Assembly: GCA_910583605.1 (NCBI GenBank)
Contig: CAJTXN010000010.1
Location: 1-64,000 of the forward strand
Source: an uncultured Lachnospiraceae bacterium
GTDB taxonomy: Bacteria > Bacillota > Clostridia > Lachnospirales > Lachnospiraceae
DNA length: 64,000 nucleotides
Direction of reading: 5' to 3'
Positions within the stretch are counted from its first letter, which is position 1; each line of letters begins with the position of its first letter. Shown here in pieces: positions 7,750 through 16,853 of this stretch. A program made the position numbers and the translations under genes. The notes under the pieces are model-generated. The model was not told where the DNA came from. It saw only the letters and a program-made list of their open reading frames with translations, and did no database searches.

Positions 7750-10700
7750 ATGAGCAAAGTTAGAAGAGTTTATGTTGAGAAAAAAGACCCGTATGCCGTA
7801 AAAGCCAGGGAGTTAAAACACGAGATATCAAGCTATCTCGGAATTAAGACCGTTACCGGTGTCAGAGTCTTAGTGAGGTATGATGTTGAGGACATATCAG
7901 AGGAAACCTATAGACAGGCATTGGTAACCGTATTTTCAGAACCTCCGGTTGATACCCTGTATGAGGAAACGTTCCCATATAACGAAGCAGATGACCATGT
8001 ATTCAGTGTAGAATATTTACCGGGCCAGTTTGACCAGAGAGCTGATTCGGCAGTACAGTGCGTAAAGTTTTTAAAAGAAGATGAAGAGCCGGTTATCAAA
8101 TCGGCCACAACTTATATAATAGAAGGAAGTATTACGGAAGAAGAATTTGAAAGTATTAAGTCATTTTCCATTAATCCTGTGGATTCCAGGGAAACCGGAT
8201 TAGAGAAACCGGAAACCCTTGTGACGGAATTTGAAGAACCGGCAGATGTGAAGATTTTCGACGGTTTTAAAGATATGGCGGAGAATGCACTGAAGGAATT
8301 ATATGATTCTCTTGGACTTGCCATGACGTTTAAAGATTTTCTTCATATTCAGAATTATTTCCGGGAGGATGAGCGCAGAGACCCAAGTATGACGGAGATT
8401 CGCGTATTGGATACCTATTGGTCAGATCACTGCCGCCATACCACATTCAATACGGAGCTTACGGATGTTACATTTGAAGACGGATATTACAAAACTCCGA
8501 TTCTGAAAACTTATGAGAGATATATGGAAGACCGGGAAGTTATCTTTAAGGGCAGAGAGGATAAGTTCGTATGTCTTATGGATCTGGCCCTTATGGCAAT
8601 GAGAAAGCTTAAAAAAGAAGGAAAGCTGGAAGACCAGGAGGAATCAGACGAAATCAATGCCTGCAGTATCGTGGTTCCGGTAGAAATAGACAAAGAAGAC
8701 GGAAATGGTGTGCTCACCGAAGAATGGCTGGTGAATTTCAAAAATGAAACCCATAACCATCCGACGGAAATTGAACCTTTCGGCGGTGCTGCTACCTGTC
8801 TGGGCGGGGCTATCCGTGACCCGCTGTCAGGCCGTACTTATGTATATCAGGCAATGCGTGTGACCGGCGCGGCAGACCCGACCGTTTCGGTGAAGGACAC
8901 CATGAAAGGTAAATTGCCGCAGAAGAAACTGGTACGTGGCGCAGCTAACGGATATAGTTCTTATGGTAATCAGATCGGACTGGCAACCGGCCTTGTAAAA
9001 GAAATTTATCATCCGGATTATGTGGCAAAGAGAATGGAAATCGGCGCAGTCATTGCAGCGGCGCCGAGATATGCCGTTAAACGTGAAAATTCCGATCCGG
9101 GGGATATCATTATCCTGCTGGGCGGAAGAACCGGACGGGACGGCTGCGGCGGTGCAACCGGTTCTTCCAAGGTTCATACCGAAAGTTCCATTGAGACCTG
9201 TGGTGCTGAGGTGCAGAAAGGTAACGCTCCGACAGAGAGAAAACTTCAGAGATTATTCCGCAGAGAAGAAGTCAGCAGACTGATTAAAAAATGCAATGAT
9301 TTTGGCGCCGGCGGCGTATCCGTTGCCATCGGAGAGCTGGCTGACGGTCTGGATATCAATCTGGATAGAGTGACAAAGAAATATGCGGGTCTGGACGGTA
9401 CGGAAATCGCCATATCCGAGTCTCAGGAACGTATGGCTGTCGTTGTGGATAAAAAAGACGTGGCGGAATTTATGAAATATGCCAATGAAGAAAATCTGGA
9501 AGCAACAGAGGTGGCAGTGGTAACGGAAGAACCAAGGCTGGTATTGAAATGGAGAGGAAAAGAAATCGTTAATATAAAGAGGTCATTTCTGGATACCAAC
9601 GGCGCTCATCAGGAAAATGCGGTCAGGGTAAATATGCCGGATGAGACACAGAAGTTTTTTGAAACGGAAACTGTGGCAGATGTGAAAAAACAATGGCTGG
9701 ATACACTGGCTGACTTAAATGTATGTTCCCAGAAAGGTCTGGTGGAGCGGTTTGACGGTTCCATCGGCGCCGGTTCCGTATTTATGCCGTTCGGCGGTCG
9801 GTATCAGCTGACCGAGACTCAGGCAATGGTTGCAAAACTTCCGGTTTTAAAAGGAAAATGTGATACCGTTACAATGATGAGTTATGGCTTTGACCCATAT
9901 CTTTCCACCTGGAGTCCGTATCATTCCGCTATTTATGCGGTAACGGAATCCGTTGCGAAAATAGTGGCCTCCGGTGGTGACTATAAGAAGATACGTTTCA
10001 CCTTCCAGGAATATTTCCGCAGAATGACATCCGAACCGGAACGCTGGAGCCAGCCGTTTGCGGCTCTTCTGGGCGCTTATGATGCGCAGCTTGGTTTCGG
10101 GCTTCCGTCAATCGGCGGCAAGGACAGTATGTCAGGAACGTTCAATGAAATTGATGTGCCGCCGACATTGGTTTCTTTTGCCGTGGATGTGGCAAAAGAG
10201 AGCGACATTATTTCACCGGAATTTAAGAGGGCTGGAAATAGCATTGCTTTATTTAAAATTCAAAAAGATGAATATGATTTACCGGATTATGAGCAGGTAA
10301 AAGCTTTATATGAGACTATCCATACATTCATCGGCAAGGGCGTGATCAAGGCTGCTTATGCGGTGGATGCAAAGGGTATTGCCGCTGCTGTCAGCAGGAT
10401 GGCTTTTGGTAACAAACTTGGCGTCAGGATCAATGATACAATTTCAACGGCAGAATTGTTTGAAAAAGGAATTGCCAATATTATAGCCGAAATTGATGAA
10501 ACCATGGTTTCGAAACTGGATTCTTCGGCTGTCATCATAGGTACGGTAACCGATACGGCAGTATTTGAATATGGAACCATGAAGATAACCATGGAAGAAG
10601 CACTGGCTGCATGGGAAGGAACTTTGGAAAAAGTATTTCCGACCCGTTCTTCCGACGAGAAGACAGAGGTTGATACCGGTGTTTATTCCGCAGGCAGCAT

Positions 10701-11523
10701 CTATGTCTGCAAAAATAAAATTGCGAAACCAACGGTATTTATTCCGGTATTTCCTGGAACCAACTGTGAATATGACAGCAGAAAGGCATTTGAGCGTGCC
10801 GGAGCCAATGTGGTTACAAAGGTGTTTAAGAATCTGACGGCAGAGGATATCCGGGATTCCGTTCAGGTATTTGAAGAAGCCATCGATCAGGCCCAGATCA
10901 TCATGTTCCCGGGAGGCTTCAGTGCCGGAGACGAACCTGATGGTTCCGCTAAATTCTTTGCTACCGCATTTCGTAACGAAAAGATAAAGGAAGCGGTGGA
11001 CAGACTGCTGCATGAAAGAGACGGACTGGCTCTCGGTATCTGCAACGGATTTCAGGCATTGATCAAACTGGGACTGGTACCGAACGGACAGATTACCGGT
11101 CAGGATGAAAATGCACCGACATTAACTTACAATACCATTAACCGTCATGTATCCAAAATGGTCTATACGAAAGTGGTATCCAATAAATCTCCTTGGCTGC
11201 AATTGGCGGAATTGGGACGGACCTATGTCAATCCGGCTTCTCACGGTGAGGGAAGATTTGTTGCAAATGCAGAATGGATTCAGAAGCTTTTTGAGAACGG
11301 GCAGGTTGCAACCCAGTATGTGAATGAGCAGGGAAATCCGACTATGGATGAAGAGTGGAATGTAAACGGCTCCTACTATGCGATTGAAGGAATTACCAGT
11401 CCGGACGGACGCTGTTTTGGCAAGATGGCGCATTCTGAGCGCAGGGACCGTTCAGTGGCAATGAATATTGTGGGTGAACAGGACATGAAGATATTTGAGT
11501 CCGGTGTGAAATATTTCAACTGA
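7750..11523 (+). CDS. purL: Phosphoribosylformylglycinamidine synthase (single-chain PurL)
   Basis: A 1257-residue FGAM synthase, which converts FGAR, glutamine and ATP to FGAM in purine synthesis. The order is N-terminal PurS-like domain, linker with DTYWSDHCRHTTF, two AIRS-type ATP-binding halves (FKNETHNHPTEIEPFGGAATCLGG and later FGLPSIGGKDSMSGT), and a C-terminal class I glutaminase. The glutaminase nucleophile is the Cys of LGICNGFQ near residue 1098, and the SHGEGRF His/Glu lie near 1164. This is the large single-chain form, not the split PurSQL of Bacillus. The start is the ATG after TATGGAGG; the in-frame ATG at 7708 overlaps the promoter and is rejected. The gene stands alone between a consensus promoter and a terminator. 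Confidence 0.96.
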   Translation: MSKVRRVYVEKKDPYAVKARELKHEISSYLGIKTVTGVRVLVRYDVEDISEETYRQALVTVFSEPPVDTLYEETFPYNEADDHVFSVEYLPGQFDQRADSAVQCVKFLKEDEEPVIKSATTYIIEGSITEEEFESIKSFSINPVDSRETGLEKPETLVTEFEEPADVKIFDGFKDMAENALKELYDSLGLAMTFKDFLHIQNYFREDERRDPSMTEIRVLDTYWSDHCRHTTFNTELTDVTFEDGYYKTPILKTYERYMEDREVIFKGREDKFVCLMDLALMAMRKLKKEGKLEDQEESDEINACSIVVPVEIDKEDGNGVLTEEWLVNFKNETHNHPTEIEPFGGAATCLGGAIRDPLSGRTYVYQAMRVTGAADPTVSVKDTMKGKLPQKKLVRGAANGYSSYGNQIGLATGLVKEIYHPDYVAKRMEIGAVIAAAPRYAVKRENSDPGDIIILLGGRTGRDGCGGATGSSKVHTESSIETCGAEVQKGNAPTERKLQRLFRREEVSRLIKKCNDFGAGGVSVAIGELADGLDINLDRVTKKYAGLDGTEIAISESQERMAVVVDKKDVAEFMKYANEENLEATEVAVVTEEPRLVLKWRGKEIVNIKRSFLDTNGAHQENAVRVNMPDETQKFFETETVADVKKQWLDTLADLNVCSQKGLVERFDGSIGAGSVFMPFGGRYQLTETQAMVAKLPVLKGKCDTVTMMSYGFDPYLSTWSPYHSAIYAVTESVAKIVASGGDYKKIRFTFQEYFRRMTSEPERWSQPFAALLGAYDAQLGFGLPSIGGKDSMSGTFNEIDVPPTLVSFAVDVAKESDIISPEFKRAGNSIALFKIQKDEYDLPDYEQVKALYETIHTFIGKGVIKAAYAVDAKGIAAAVSRMAFGNKLGVRINDTISTAELFEKGIANIIAEIDETMVSKLDSSAVIIGTVTDTAVFEYGTMKITMEEALAAWEGTLEKVFPTRSSDEKTEVDTGVYSAGSIYVCKNKIAKPTVFIPVFPGTNCEYDSRKAFERAGANVVTKVFKNLTAEDIRDSVQVFEEAIDQAQIIMFPGGFSAGDEPDGSAKFFATAFRNEKIKEAVDRLLHERDGLALGICNGFQALIKLGLVPNGQITGQDENAPTLTYNTINRHVSKMVYTKVVSNKSPWLQLAELGRTYVNPASHGEGRFVANAEWIQKLFENGQVATQYVNEQGNPTMDEEWNVNGSYYAIEGITSPDGRCFGKMAHSERRDRSVAMNIVGEQDMKIFESGVKYFN

Positions 11524-11538
11524 TAGATAGTGAATCGG

Positions 11539-11588
11539 GATAAACTGTTTCCGGCCGCAACGGCAGGGGACAGTTTATCTTATTTTGG
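11539..11588 (+). terminator. purL Rho-independent terminator
   Basis: A perfect 10-bp stem, GATAAACTGT (11539-11548) with ACAGTTTATC (11570-11579), with GC-rich loop sequence, followed by TTATTTT. No T-run is seen on the reverse strand, so it serves purL rather than the convergent transporter gene. Confidence 0.78.
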
Positions 11589-11633
11589 TTGATTCAGATC
11601 AAAAGATTATGTGTAAAAACTGATACAGAGCAG

Positions 11634-12800
11634 TCAGGTATATGCTTTATCTATTTTTACCACGGCAGTACAATTTTCAAATTCCCTGCTGACCAGCTCT
11701 TCAATCTGCCGGCGGGCTTCTTCGTCTGACAGTTTTGAATCGAACGGGATAACGGCATCAAATATCAGACTGGTATTTGTGGAGCCTGTTACCATTCGAA
11801 AGTCGTGGATGGTTATTTCTGAATCCAGTTCTTTGATTTTTTCAGCTAGGAGCTTTCTGTTTTCCACAATACGGGAATTATTCACTTCTACCGGGTCCAT
11901 ATGAATCACTGCTTCGCAATGTATCTTTTCATTCAGCTCATTTTCTATACGGTCTATTGCATCATGGAGGCTGAAAATGTTACCGTCTCCGGAGACTTCA
12001 CCATGTAGAGAAATCATTAATCTGCCGGGACCATAATCATGAACTACCAGGTCATGGATTCCTATTATTTCATCGTGGGCCATTACGATATCATGAATGT
12101 TCTGTACCAGTTCCGGATCAGCCGGTTGACCGAGAAGAGGACTTATGGTATCTTTGGCAGAATTAAAACCGGCATAAAGTATAAATAAAGCCACCAGCAG
12201 ACCGTTGTATCCGTCAGTATTGATACCGGTCAACCGAAGAATCAGCATGGAGATTAAAACCACGGTTGTAGCGGCGGAGTCGCTTAAACTGTCAACGGCA
12301 GTGGCTTTCATGGCAGAAGAATTTATTTTTTTTCCTATGGTTCGGTTATAATAGGCCATATACAGTTTTATGCAGATGGAAATGATCAGTATGATTACCG
12401 TAAGCAGACTGCTTTCCACTGCTTTCGGGTGAATGATTTTTATAACCGAAGATTTTGCCAGTTCCAGTCCCATTAAAAGAATTATGACCGCTACGGCTAA
12501 ACCGGACAGATATTCAATTCTTCCATGTCCGAACGGATGCTCGGAGGTCGCTTTTAAATCGGAAAATTTAAAACCGATTAAAGTAATCAGGGATGAGCCG
12601 GCATCAGAAAGATTGTTGAAGGCATCAGCGGTGACGGCAATGGAGCCGCTGATAAGACCTGCAAAACATTTTCCGGCGAACAGTAGAATATTAAGAGAGA
12701 TTCCCACAAAGCTGCATATCATACCGTATGCCCGCCGGACGCCGGGAGAATCCGTGTTTTCTTTTTGGGCTATAAATAAATTTGTTAATAGTGTAATCAT
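11634..12800 (-). CDS. Cation diffusion facilitator (CDF) family metal exporter
   Basis: A 388-residue CDF transporter. Six membrane segments occupy about residues 25-220, with the first metal-site motif ADAFNNLSDAGS (Asp59, Asn63), the family landmark HPFGHGRIEYLSGL, and a second site AVDSLSDSAAT (DxxxD). The DxxxD-type sites suggest manganese or iron more than zinc, but the ion is not certain. A cytoplasmic ZT-dimer-like domain (HDLVVHDYGPGR, HIDPVE-like) follows, and the tail is about 60-80 residues longer than in short CDF proteins. It faces purL convergently. The start has a GAGAGG site on the reverse strand. Confidence 0.9.
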   Translation of the reverse strand: MITLLTNLFIAQKENTDSPGVRRAYGMICSFVGISLNILLFAGKCFAGLISGSIAVTADAFNNLSDAGSSLITLIGFKFSDLKATSEHPFGHGRIEYLSGLAVAVIILLMGLELAKSSVIKIIHPKAVESSLLTVIILIISICIKLYMAYYNRTIGKKINSSAMKATAVDSLSDSAATTVVLISMLILRLTGINTDGYNGLLVALFILYAGFNSAKDTISPLLGQPADPELVQNIHDIVMAHDEIIGIHDLVVHDYGPGRLMISLHGEVSGDGNIFSLHDAIDRIENELNEKIHCEAVIHMDPVEVNNSRIVENRKLLAEKIKELDSEITIHDFRMVTGSTNTSLIFDAVIPFDSKLSDEEARRQIEELVSREFENCTAVVKIDKAYT

Positions 12801-12821
12801 AAGATACCTCTCGTTTTATAC

Positions 12822-12851
12822 ATTATAGTATGGTCAAAAATTAATAATCAA
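12822..12851 (-). promoter_or_regulatory. Promoter of the CDF transporter gene
   Basis: On the reverse strand TTGATT (complement of 12846-12851) and TATAAT (complement of 12822-12827) are 18 bases apart, directly upstream of the GAGAGG site and ATG. Confidence 0.55.
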
Positions 12852-12975
12852 TGAAAGGTTTATAATTTATTTGAATGAGCTGTACAGCTAAAGAAAAATT
12901 ACATAATTTACACTATCTATTTTTTTGTTTTTAGTGTATACTAAGCGTTGACAAGTCATAGTGCCAGTTCGGCAG

Positions 12976-12999
12976 TTCCTGAACGATCAGGAAATTTCC
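12976..12999 (+). promoter_or_regulatory. Structured leader of rho
   Basis: TTCCTGA-ACGA-TCAGGAA (12976-12993) is a perfect 7-bp hairpin, overlapping a GGAAATTTCC palindrome. It lies 70-85 bases before the rho start in a leader that also holds a five-codon reading frame (see findings). There is no T-run, so it is a leader structure rather than a simple terminator. Rho is known to autoregulate its own leader in other bacteria. Confidence 0.4.
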
Positions 13000-13046
13000 C
13001 AGGAAATCATTGATATTTTTATTGAAAAGGAGAGGGCATATTTTGT

Positions 13047-13064
13047 ATGCCAATTAATTTATGA
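13047..13064 (+). other. Five-codon leader reading frame overlapping the rho start
   Basis: ATG-CCA-ATT-AAT-TTA-TGA encodes MPINL and its stop overlaps the rho ATG as ATGA. A purine-rich AAGGAGAGGG at 13027-13036 lies ten bases before this ATG but is 24 bases from the rho ATG, which has no Shine-Dalgarno of its own. An in-frame TAA at 13055 prevents upstream extension of rho. Translational coupling is the inference. Confidence 0.45.
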
Positions 13065-14533
13065 GAGCAAAATTAGAATCATTACCAATGTCCCAGTTGC
13101 GGGATATTGCAAAACAGCAGGGCATTAAATACATAATGAAACTGCGTAAATCGGATCTGATCAATGAGATTTTAAAGGCAACCGGTTATGAATCAGAGGT
13201 ATTGGGGGAGGTTTCGGAATCAGGGAATGAGGATTTAGATAGATTGCCGGAGAATGACGATAACAAAACATCCGGCGGAAATGATAAGGAAGAAGAGAAA
13301 AATCAGGAGAAGGAATCAAAAGGAAAAGTGCATGTATACCATACGTTTGAAAAAGATTGCGTGAATCGTGCAAAATCGCCTATGGCAAAGGGTATGTCCG
13401 GAGACCAGGAAGAGAATCTGATAGCGGAAGGAATCCTCGAAGTCATGCCGGAGGGATACGGATTTATCAGGTGTGAGAATTTCCTGCCGGGTGAAAATGA
13501 TGTATATGTATCACCTTCCCAAATCCGCAGATTCCATCTAAAGACGGGGGATATTCTGAACGGCCAGATGCGCCTTAAGAATACAAATGAAAAATTTGGT
13601 GCCATGACACATCTGAATATGGTCAATGATATTGAAATTGAAGATTCCATGAAGCGGCCGAATTTTGAGGATCTGACACCGATTTTTCCGAATCAGAGAC
13701 TGAAAATGGAAACCATCAGTGAGAATATGGCAATGCGCATCGTGGATCTGGTTTCACCGATTGGCAAGGGGCAGCGCGGTATGATCGTGTCGCCGCCGAA
13801 AGCCGGTAAAACCACTTTATTAAAAGAGGTGGCAAAGTCTATTCAGAAAAATAATCCGGATATGCATATGATCATACTTTTAATCGACGAGAGACCGGAG
13901 GAAGTAACGGATATCAGGGAAGCGATTACCGGCAGTAATGTTGAGGTTATTTATTCAACTTTTGATGAATTACCGGAGCATCACAAACGGGTTTCCGAAA
14001 TGGTTATAGAGCGTGCCAAACGTCTGGTGGAACTTAAGAAAGATGTAATTATTCTTTTGGACAGTATTACAAGACTTGCAAGGGCATATAATATGACGAT
14101 TCCTCCGTCCGGAAGAACGTTATCCGGCGGTCTGGACCCGGCGGCCCTGCACATGCCGAAGCGTTTTTTTGGTGCGGCACGAAACATGCGTGAAGGAGGA
14201 AGTCTTACGGTTCTGGCAACGGCGCTGGTGGATACCGGCAGTAAGATGGATGATGTGGTGTATGAAGAGTTTAAAGGTACAGGCAATATGGAACTGGTAT
14301 TGAACAGAAAGCTTTCGGAAAAAAGGGTATTTCCGGCCATTGATATTGTGAAATCCGGTACCCGCCGGGAAGATTTACTGCTGGATACGGAAGAAAATGA
14401 GGCGGCTTACTTAATCCGAAAGACTACAAATGAAATGCGGCCGGAAGATGCGGTAGAAAAAATAATGGATTTATTTTCCAAAACTCGAAATAACAAAGAA
14501 TTTGTCCAGATGATAAAAAAATACTTGCATTAA
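13061..14533 (+). CDS. rho: Transcription termination factor Rho
   Basis: A 490-residue Rho. Residues 1-45 form the Rho N-terminal SAP-like domain (MSQLRDIAKQQGIKYIMKLRKSDLI), followed by a low-complexity acidic insert at about 50-110 of the kind seen in many Clostridia and Actinobacteria. The cold-shock-like RNA-binding domain contains LEVMPEGYGFIR and NDVYVSPSQIRRF. The hexameric ATPase core has Walker A SPPKAGKTTLL (about 244-254), the Walker B segment VIILLDSITRLARAYN, and the Q/R-loop region around GGLDPAALHMPKRFFGAARN. Rho translocates along untranslated RNA and ends transcription. It heads the run rho-rpmE-yqhQ-prmC-prfA. Confidence 0.96.
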   Translation: MRAKLESLPMSQLRDIAKQQGIKYIMKLRKSDLINEILKATGYESEVLGEVSESGNEDLDRLPENDDNKTSGGNDKEEEKNQEKESKGKVHVYHTFEKDCVNRAKSPMAKGMSGDQEENLIAEGILEVMPEGYGFIRCENFLPGENDVYVSPSQIRRFHLKTGDILNGQMRLKNTNEKFGAMTHLNMVNDIEIEDSMKRPNFEDLTPIFPNQRLKMETISENMAMRIVDLVSPIGKGQRGMIVSPPKAGKTTLLKEVAKSIQKNNPDMHMIILLIDERPEEVTDIREAITGSNVEVIYSTFDELPEHHKRVSEMVIERAKRLVELKKDVIILLDSITRLARAYNMTIPPSGRTLSGGLDPAALHMPKRFFGAARNMREGGSLTVLATALVDTGSKMDDVVYEEFKGTGNMELVLNRKLSEKRVFPAIDIVKSGTRREDLLLDTEENEAAYLIRKTTNEMRPEDAVEKIMDLFSKTRNNKEFVQMIKKYLH

Positions 14534-14553
14534 AATACTAACTGTGTTACACT
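14525..14553 (+). promoter_or_regulatory. rpmE promoter candidate
   Basis: TTGCAT at 14525-14530 and TACACT at 14548-14553, spacing 17, overlapping the rho stop codon. It would start transcription near 14560, just before the leader hairpin of rpmE. Confidence 0.5.
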
Positions 14554-14572
14554 ATAAAAGCTGTTTTGAAAA

Positions 14573-14600
14573 ATATGATTGGCGAAAGCCATTTGCATAT
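14573..14600 (+). promoter_or_regulatory. Hairpin in the rpmE (L31) leader
   Basis: ATATG (14573-14577) pairs with CATAT (14596-14600) around an inner TGGC-GAAA-GCCA hairpin with a GNRA tetraloop. It lies about 27 bases upstream of the L31 start. Ribosomal protein leaders are often protein-binding autoregulatory elements; that role here is inferred. Confidence 0.4.
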
Positions 14601-14626
14601 CATTAATTGTAAAGAGGTGAAACGAA

Positions 14627-14836
14627 ATGAGAGAAGGAATACATCCAGCATATTATCAGGCAAAAGTTGTCTGCAACTGTGGTAATGAATTTGTAACAGG
14701 TTCTACAAAGGAAGATATCCATGTTGAAATCTGTTCTAAGTGCCATTCTTTCTATACAGGCCAGCAGAAGACTGCTGCTGCCCGCGGACGTATTGATAAG
14801 TTCAATCGTAAGTATGGTATGACAAATAACAATTAG
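14627..14836 (+). CDS. rpmE: 50S ribosomal protein L31 (zinc-binding form)
   Basis: A 69-residue L31. The start MREGIHPAYYQAKVVCNCGNEF and the CSKCHSFYTGQQK segment give the four-cysteine zinc site of the C+ form (Cys16, Cys18, and the CxxC pair at 37 and 40), followed by the basic GRIDKFNRKYG tail. The zinc form is the housekeeping one; C- paralogues are made in zinc starvation and none is seen here. The ribosome-binding site is AAAGAGGTG. It is downstream of rho with its own promoter candidate and is followed by an unusually long terminator. Confidence 0.95.
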   Translation: MREGIHPAYYQAKVVCNCGNEFVTGSTKEDIHVEICSKCHSFYTGQQKTAAARGRIDKFNRKYGMTNNN

Positions 14837-14846
14837 GTCGTCAGAT

Positions 14847-14917
14847 ATGAGGCTGTCGCTGTTAAGGGTTCTGTCATTTTGATGATAAGAACCCTTAACA
14901 GCGACAGCCTCATTTTT
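14847..14917 (+). terminator. Exceptionally long terminator after rpmE
   Basis: A perfect 26-bp stem: the arm at 14847-14872 is the exact reverse complement of 14888-14913. The loop is 15 bases and a run of T follows at 14913-14917. The reverse strand has no T-run, so it terminates rpmE transcription. Ordinary stems are 7-12 bp. Confidence 0.85.
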
Positions 14918-14984
14918 AGCATATGAATATAAACGGAATGGATTCAGCAGCAGGCCGGCGGAGGCCGGTAGATTGTGAGGCATT

Positions 14985-15932
14985 ATGAAAACATCAGGAA
15001 TAGGCGGTCAGGCAGTACTGGAAGGCATTATGATGAAGAATAAAGACCGGTATGCAGTTGCAGTACGGAAACCGGACCACGAGATAGAGGTCTGTGTGAA
15101 AGAGCACAAAAGCATTACGGAACGCTTTAAAATTTTAGGTATTCCGTTTATCAGAGGTGTATTTAATTTTATTGATTCCATGATTCTTGGAATATCTACA
15201 CTTACTTATTCTGCCGGTTTTTTTGAAGAGGAAGAAACGGATCAGGAAAAAAAGGAAGATAAGAAAGAAGATACACAGGGTGATTCGTCATTTAAGGAAA
15301 AAGCGGAAGGTCTGCTCATGGGAGTTACGGTAGCAGTTTCCATTGTATTGGCACTGGGATTGTTTATTGTACTGCCAAGCCTGCTGTCGGATCTGATTCA
15401 GCGGCAGGTAAACATTGGCTCTTATGCTGTAATATCATTAATAGAAGGTATCATTCGGATTGTGATTTTTTTGCTGTATATCATTTTGATTTCTAGAATG
15501 AAAGATATTCAAAGAACTTTTATGTATCATGGGGCAGAGCACAAATGCATTAACTGTATTGAGCAGGGCCTGGAGTTAAATGTGGAAAATGTTTTAAAAA
15601 GTTCCAGGCTTCACAGACGGTGCGGTACCAGTTTTTTGTTTCTGGTAATGGCTGTCAGCATTATTTTCTTTATATTGATACCGATACAGGATCCGGTATG
15701 GAAGGTGGTTATCCGGCTGCTGTTTATTCCGGTTATCGCAGGAGTATCTTATGAGGTACTGCGGCTGGCAGGACGAAGTGACAATATTATAGTAAGGATT
15801 GTAAGCGCTCCGGGTATGGCATTGCAGAAACTGACCACCAATGAGCCGGATGCGGAGCAGGTGGAAGTTGCCATAAAAGCGGTGGAAGCCGTGTTTGACT
15901 GGAAGGAATTTCTGGAGAATTATGAAGTATGA
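14985..15932 (+). CDS. DUF1385 family membrane protein (YqhQ-like)
   Basis: A 315-residue DUF1385 protein. The N-terminus holds the conserved SGIGGQAVLEGIMMKNKDRYAVAVR stretch at residues 3-27; an acidic linker follows at about 85-108; then three to four membrane segments (around 113-135, 148-170, 215-235 and 240-258) with the family motif FMYHGAEHKCINCIEQG near 181-197 and HRRCGTSFLFLV near 210. The biochemical function of the family is unknown. Linkage to prmC and prfA is a recurring arrangement in Clostridia. Its stop overlaps the prmC start by 11 bases, which implies translational coupling. Confidence 0.88.
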   Translation: MKTSGIGGQAVLEGIMMKNKDRYAVAVRKPDHEIEVCVKEHKSITERFKILGIPFIRGVFNFIDSMILGISTLTYSAGFFEEEETDQEKKEDKKEDTQGDSSFKEKAEGLLMGVTVAVSIVLALGLFIVLPSLLSDLIQRQVNIGSYAVISLIEGIIRIVIFLLYIILISRMKDIQRTFMYHGAEHKCINCIEQGLELNVENVLKSSRLHRRCGTSFLFLVMAVSIIFFILIPIQDPVWKVVIRLLFIPVIAGVSYEVLRLAGRSDNIIVRIVSAPGMALQKLTTNEPDAEQVEVAIKAVEAVFDWKEFLENYEV

Positions 15933-16806
15933 TGAATTGTTAAACCGGGCTGAGAGTCGTCTTCAGGAAGCGGGGATTTTGGAAAATACTTCGGATGCAT
16001 GGATTTTGTTTGAGAATGTGTTTCATATGAACCGTTCCCGGTATTTTTTGGAAAAGACGGCAGAGATTGGGGAAGAGGAGCAGCGGAAAGTACTTCTTTA
16101 CAACAAATACATTGAGGAACGTTGTAAGCATAAACCGGTTCAGTATATAACAGGAATCTGGCCATTTATGGGATTGGAATTTGAAGTGAATGAACATGTT
16201 CTGATTCCCAGATTTGATACGGAATGTCTGGTGGAACAGGCAGTCCGGTTTATTCGGCAGTTCCGGAAAAACGGACAGGGAAAAGATTGTGTCCGTGTAC
16301 TGGATTTGTGTACCGGCAGCGGCTGTATTGCGGTCAGTATAAAAAAGATATGTAATGATTGTTTAATAGATATGAGTGCATCGGATATATCGGAAAAAGC
16401 ATTGGATACGGCAAAGCGGAATGCGGGACGGCAGAATGTGGAAGTGAATTTTATTCATAGCGATTTATTTGAAAATATAGAGCAGGACAGTAAATTTGAT
16501 GTTATCGTATCGAATCCGCCCTATATCAGAACAGAGGATATTCCGTCGCTAATGCCGGAAGTCCGTGAATTTGAACCGTTAACAGCATTAGACGGAGACG
16601 TGGACGGTCTTCGGTTTTACAGAAGGATTATAGAAGAAGGCAAAGATTATCTGCAGACCGGAGGCGTTCTTTTATTTGAAATCGGCTGTGACCAGGGGGC
16701 GGAGGTGCGGTTGCTTCTGGAAGAGCGGGGATATACGGAAATTGAGGTAATGAAAGATTTGGCCGGATTGGACAGGGTGGTAACGGCCCGGTATCCCGGC
16801 ATTTGA
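15922..16806 (+). CDS. prmC: Release factor glutamine methyltransferase PrmC
   Basis: A 294-residue class I methyltransferase of the HemK/PrmC family, which N5-methylates the glutamine of the GGQ motif in release factors. An N-terminal helical domain precedes the SAM fold with VLDLCTGSGCIAVSI (motif I) and the catalytic SNPPYI at about residues 197-202, whose NPPY binds the substrate glutamine. The start chosen is the ATG inside the end of yqhQ, preceded by GGAG; the in-frame ATG at 15895 lies deeper in yqhQ and lacks a site. Its own target, RF1, is encoded directly downstream. Confidence 0.93.
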   Translation: MKYDELLNRAESRLQEAGILENTSDAWILFENVFHMNRSRYFLEKTAEIGEEEQRKVLLYNKYIEERCKHKPVQYITGIWPFMGLEFEVNEHVLIPRFDTECLVEQAVRFIRQFRKNGQGKDCVRVLDLCTGSGCIAVSIKKICNDCLIDMSASDISEKALDTAKRNAGRQNVEVNFIHSDLFENIEQDSKFDVIVSNPPYIRTEDIPSLMPEVREFEPLTALDGDVDGLRFYRRIIEEGKDYLQTGGVLLFEIGCDQGAEVRLLLEERGYTEIEVMKDLAGLDRVVTARYPGI

Positions 16807-16853
16807 TAATGAATACAGTAGAAAGCAGCAAATATGCGGAATAGGAGAATGAG

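Noticed and set aside
10444..11013. A 189-codon reverse-strand frame opposite the end of purL
   Set aside because: It mirrors the well-defined purL coding sequence, has no ribosome-binding site and no recognisable family.
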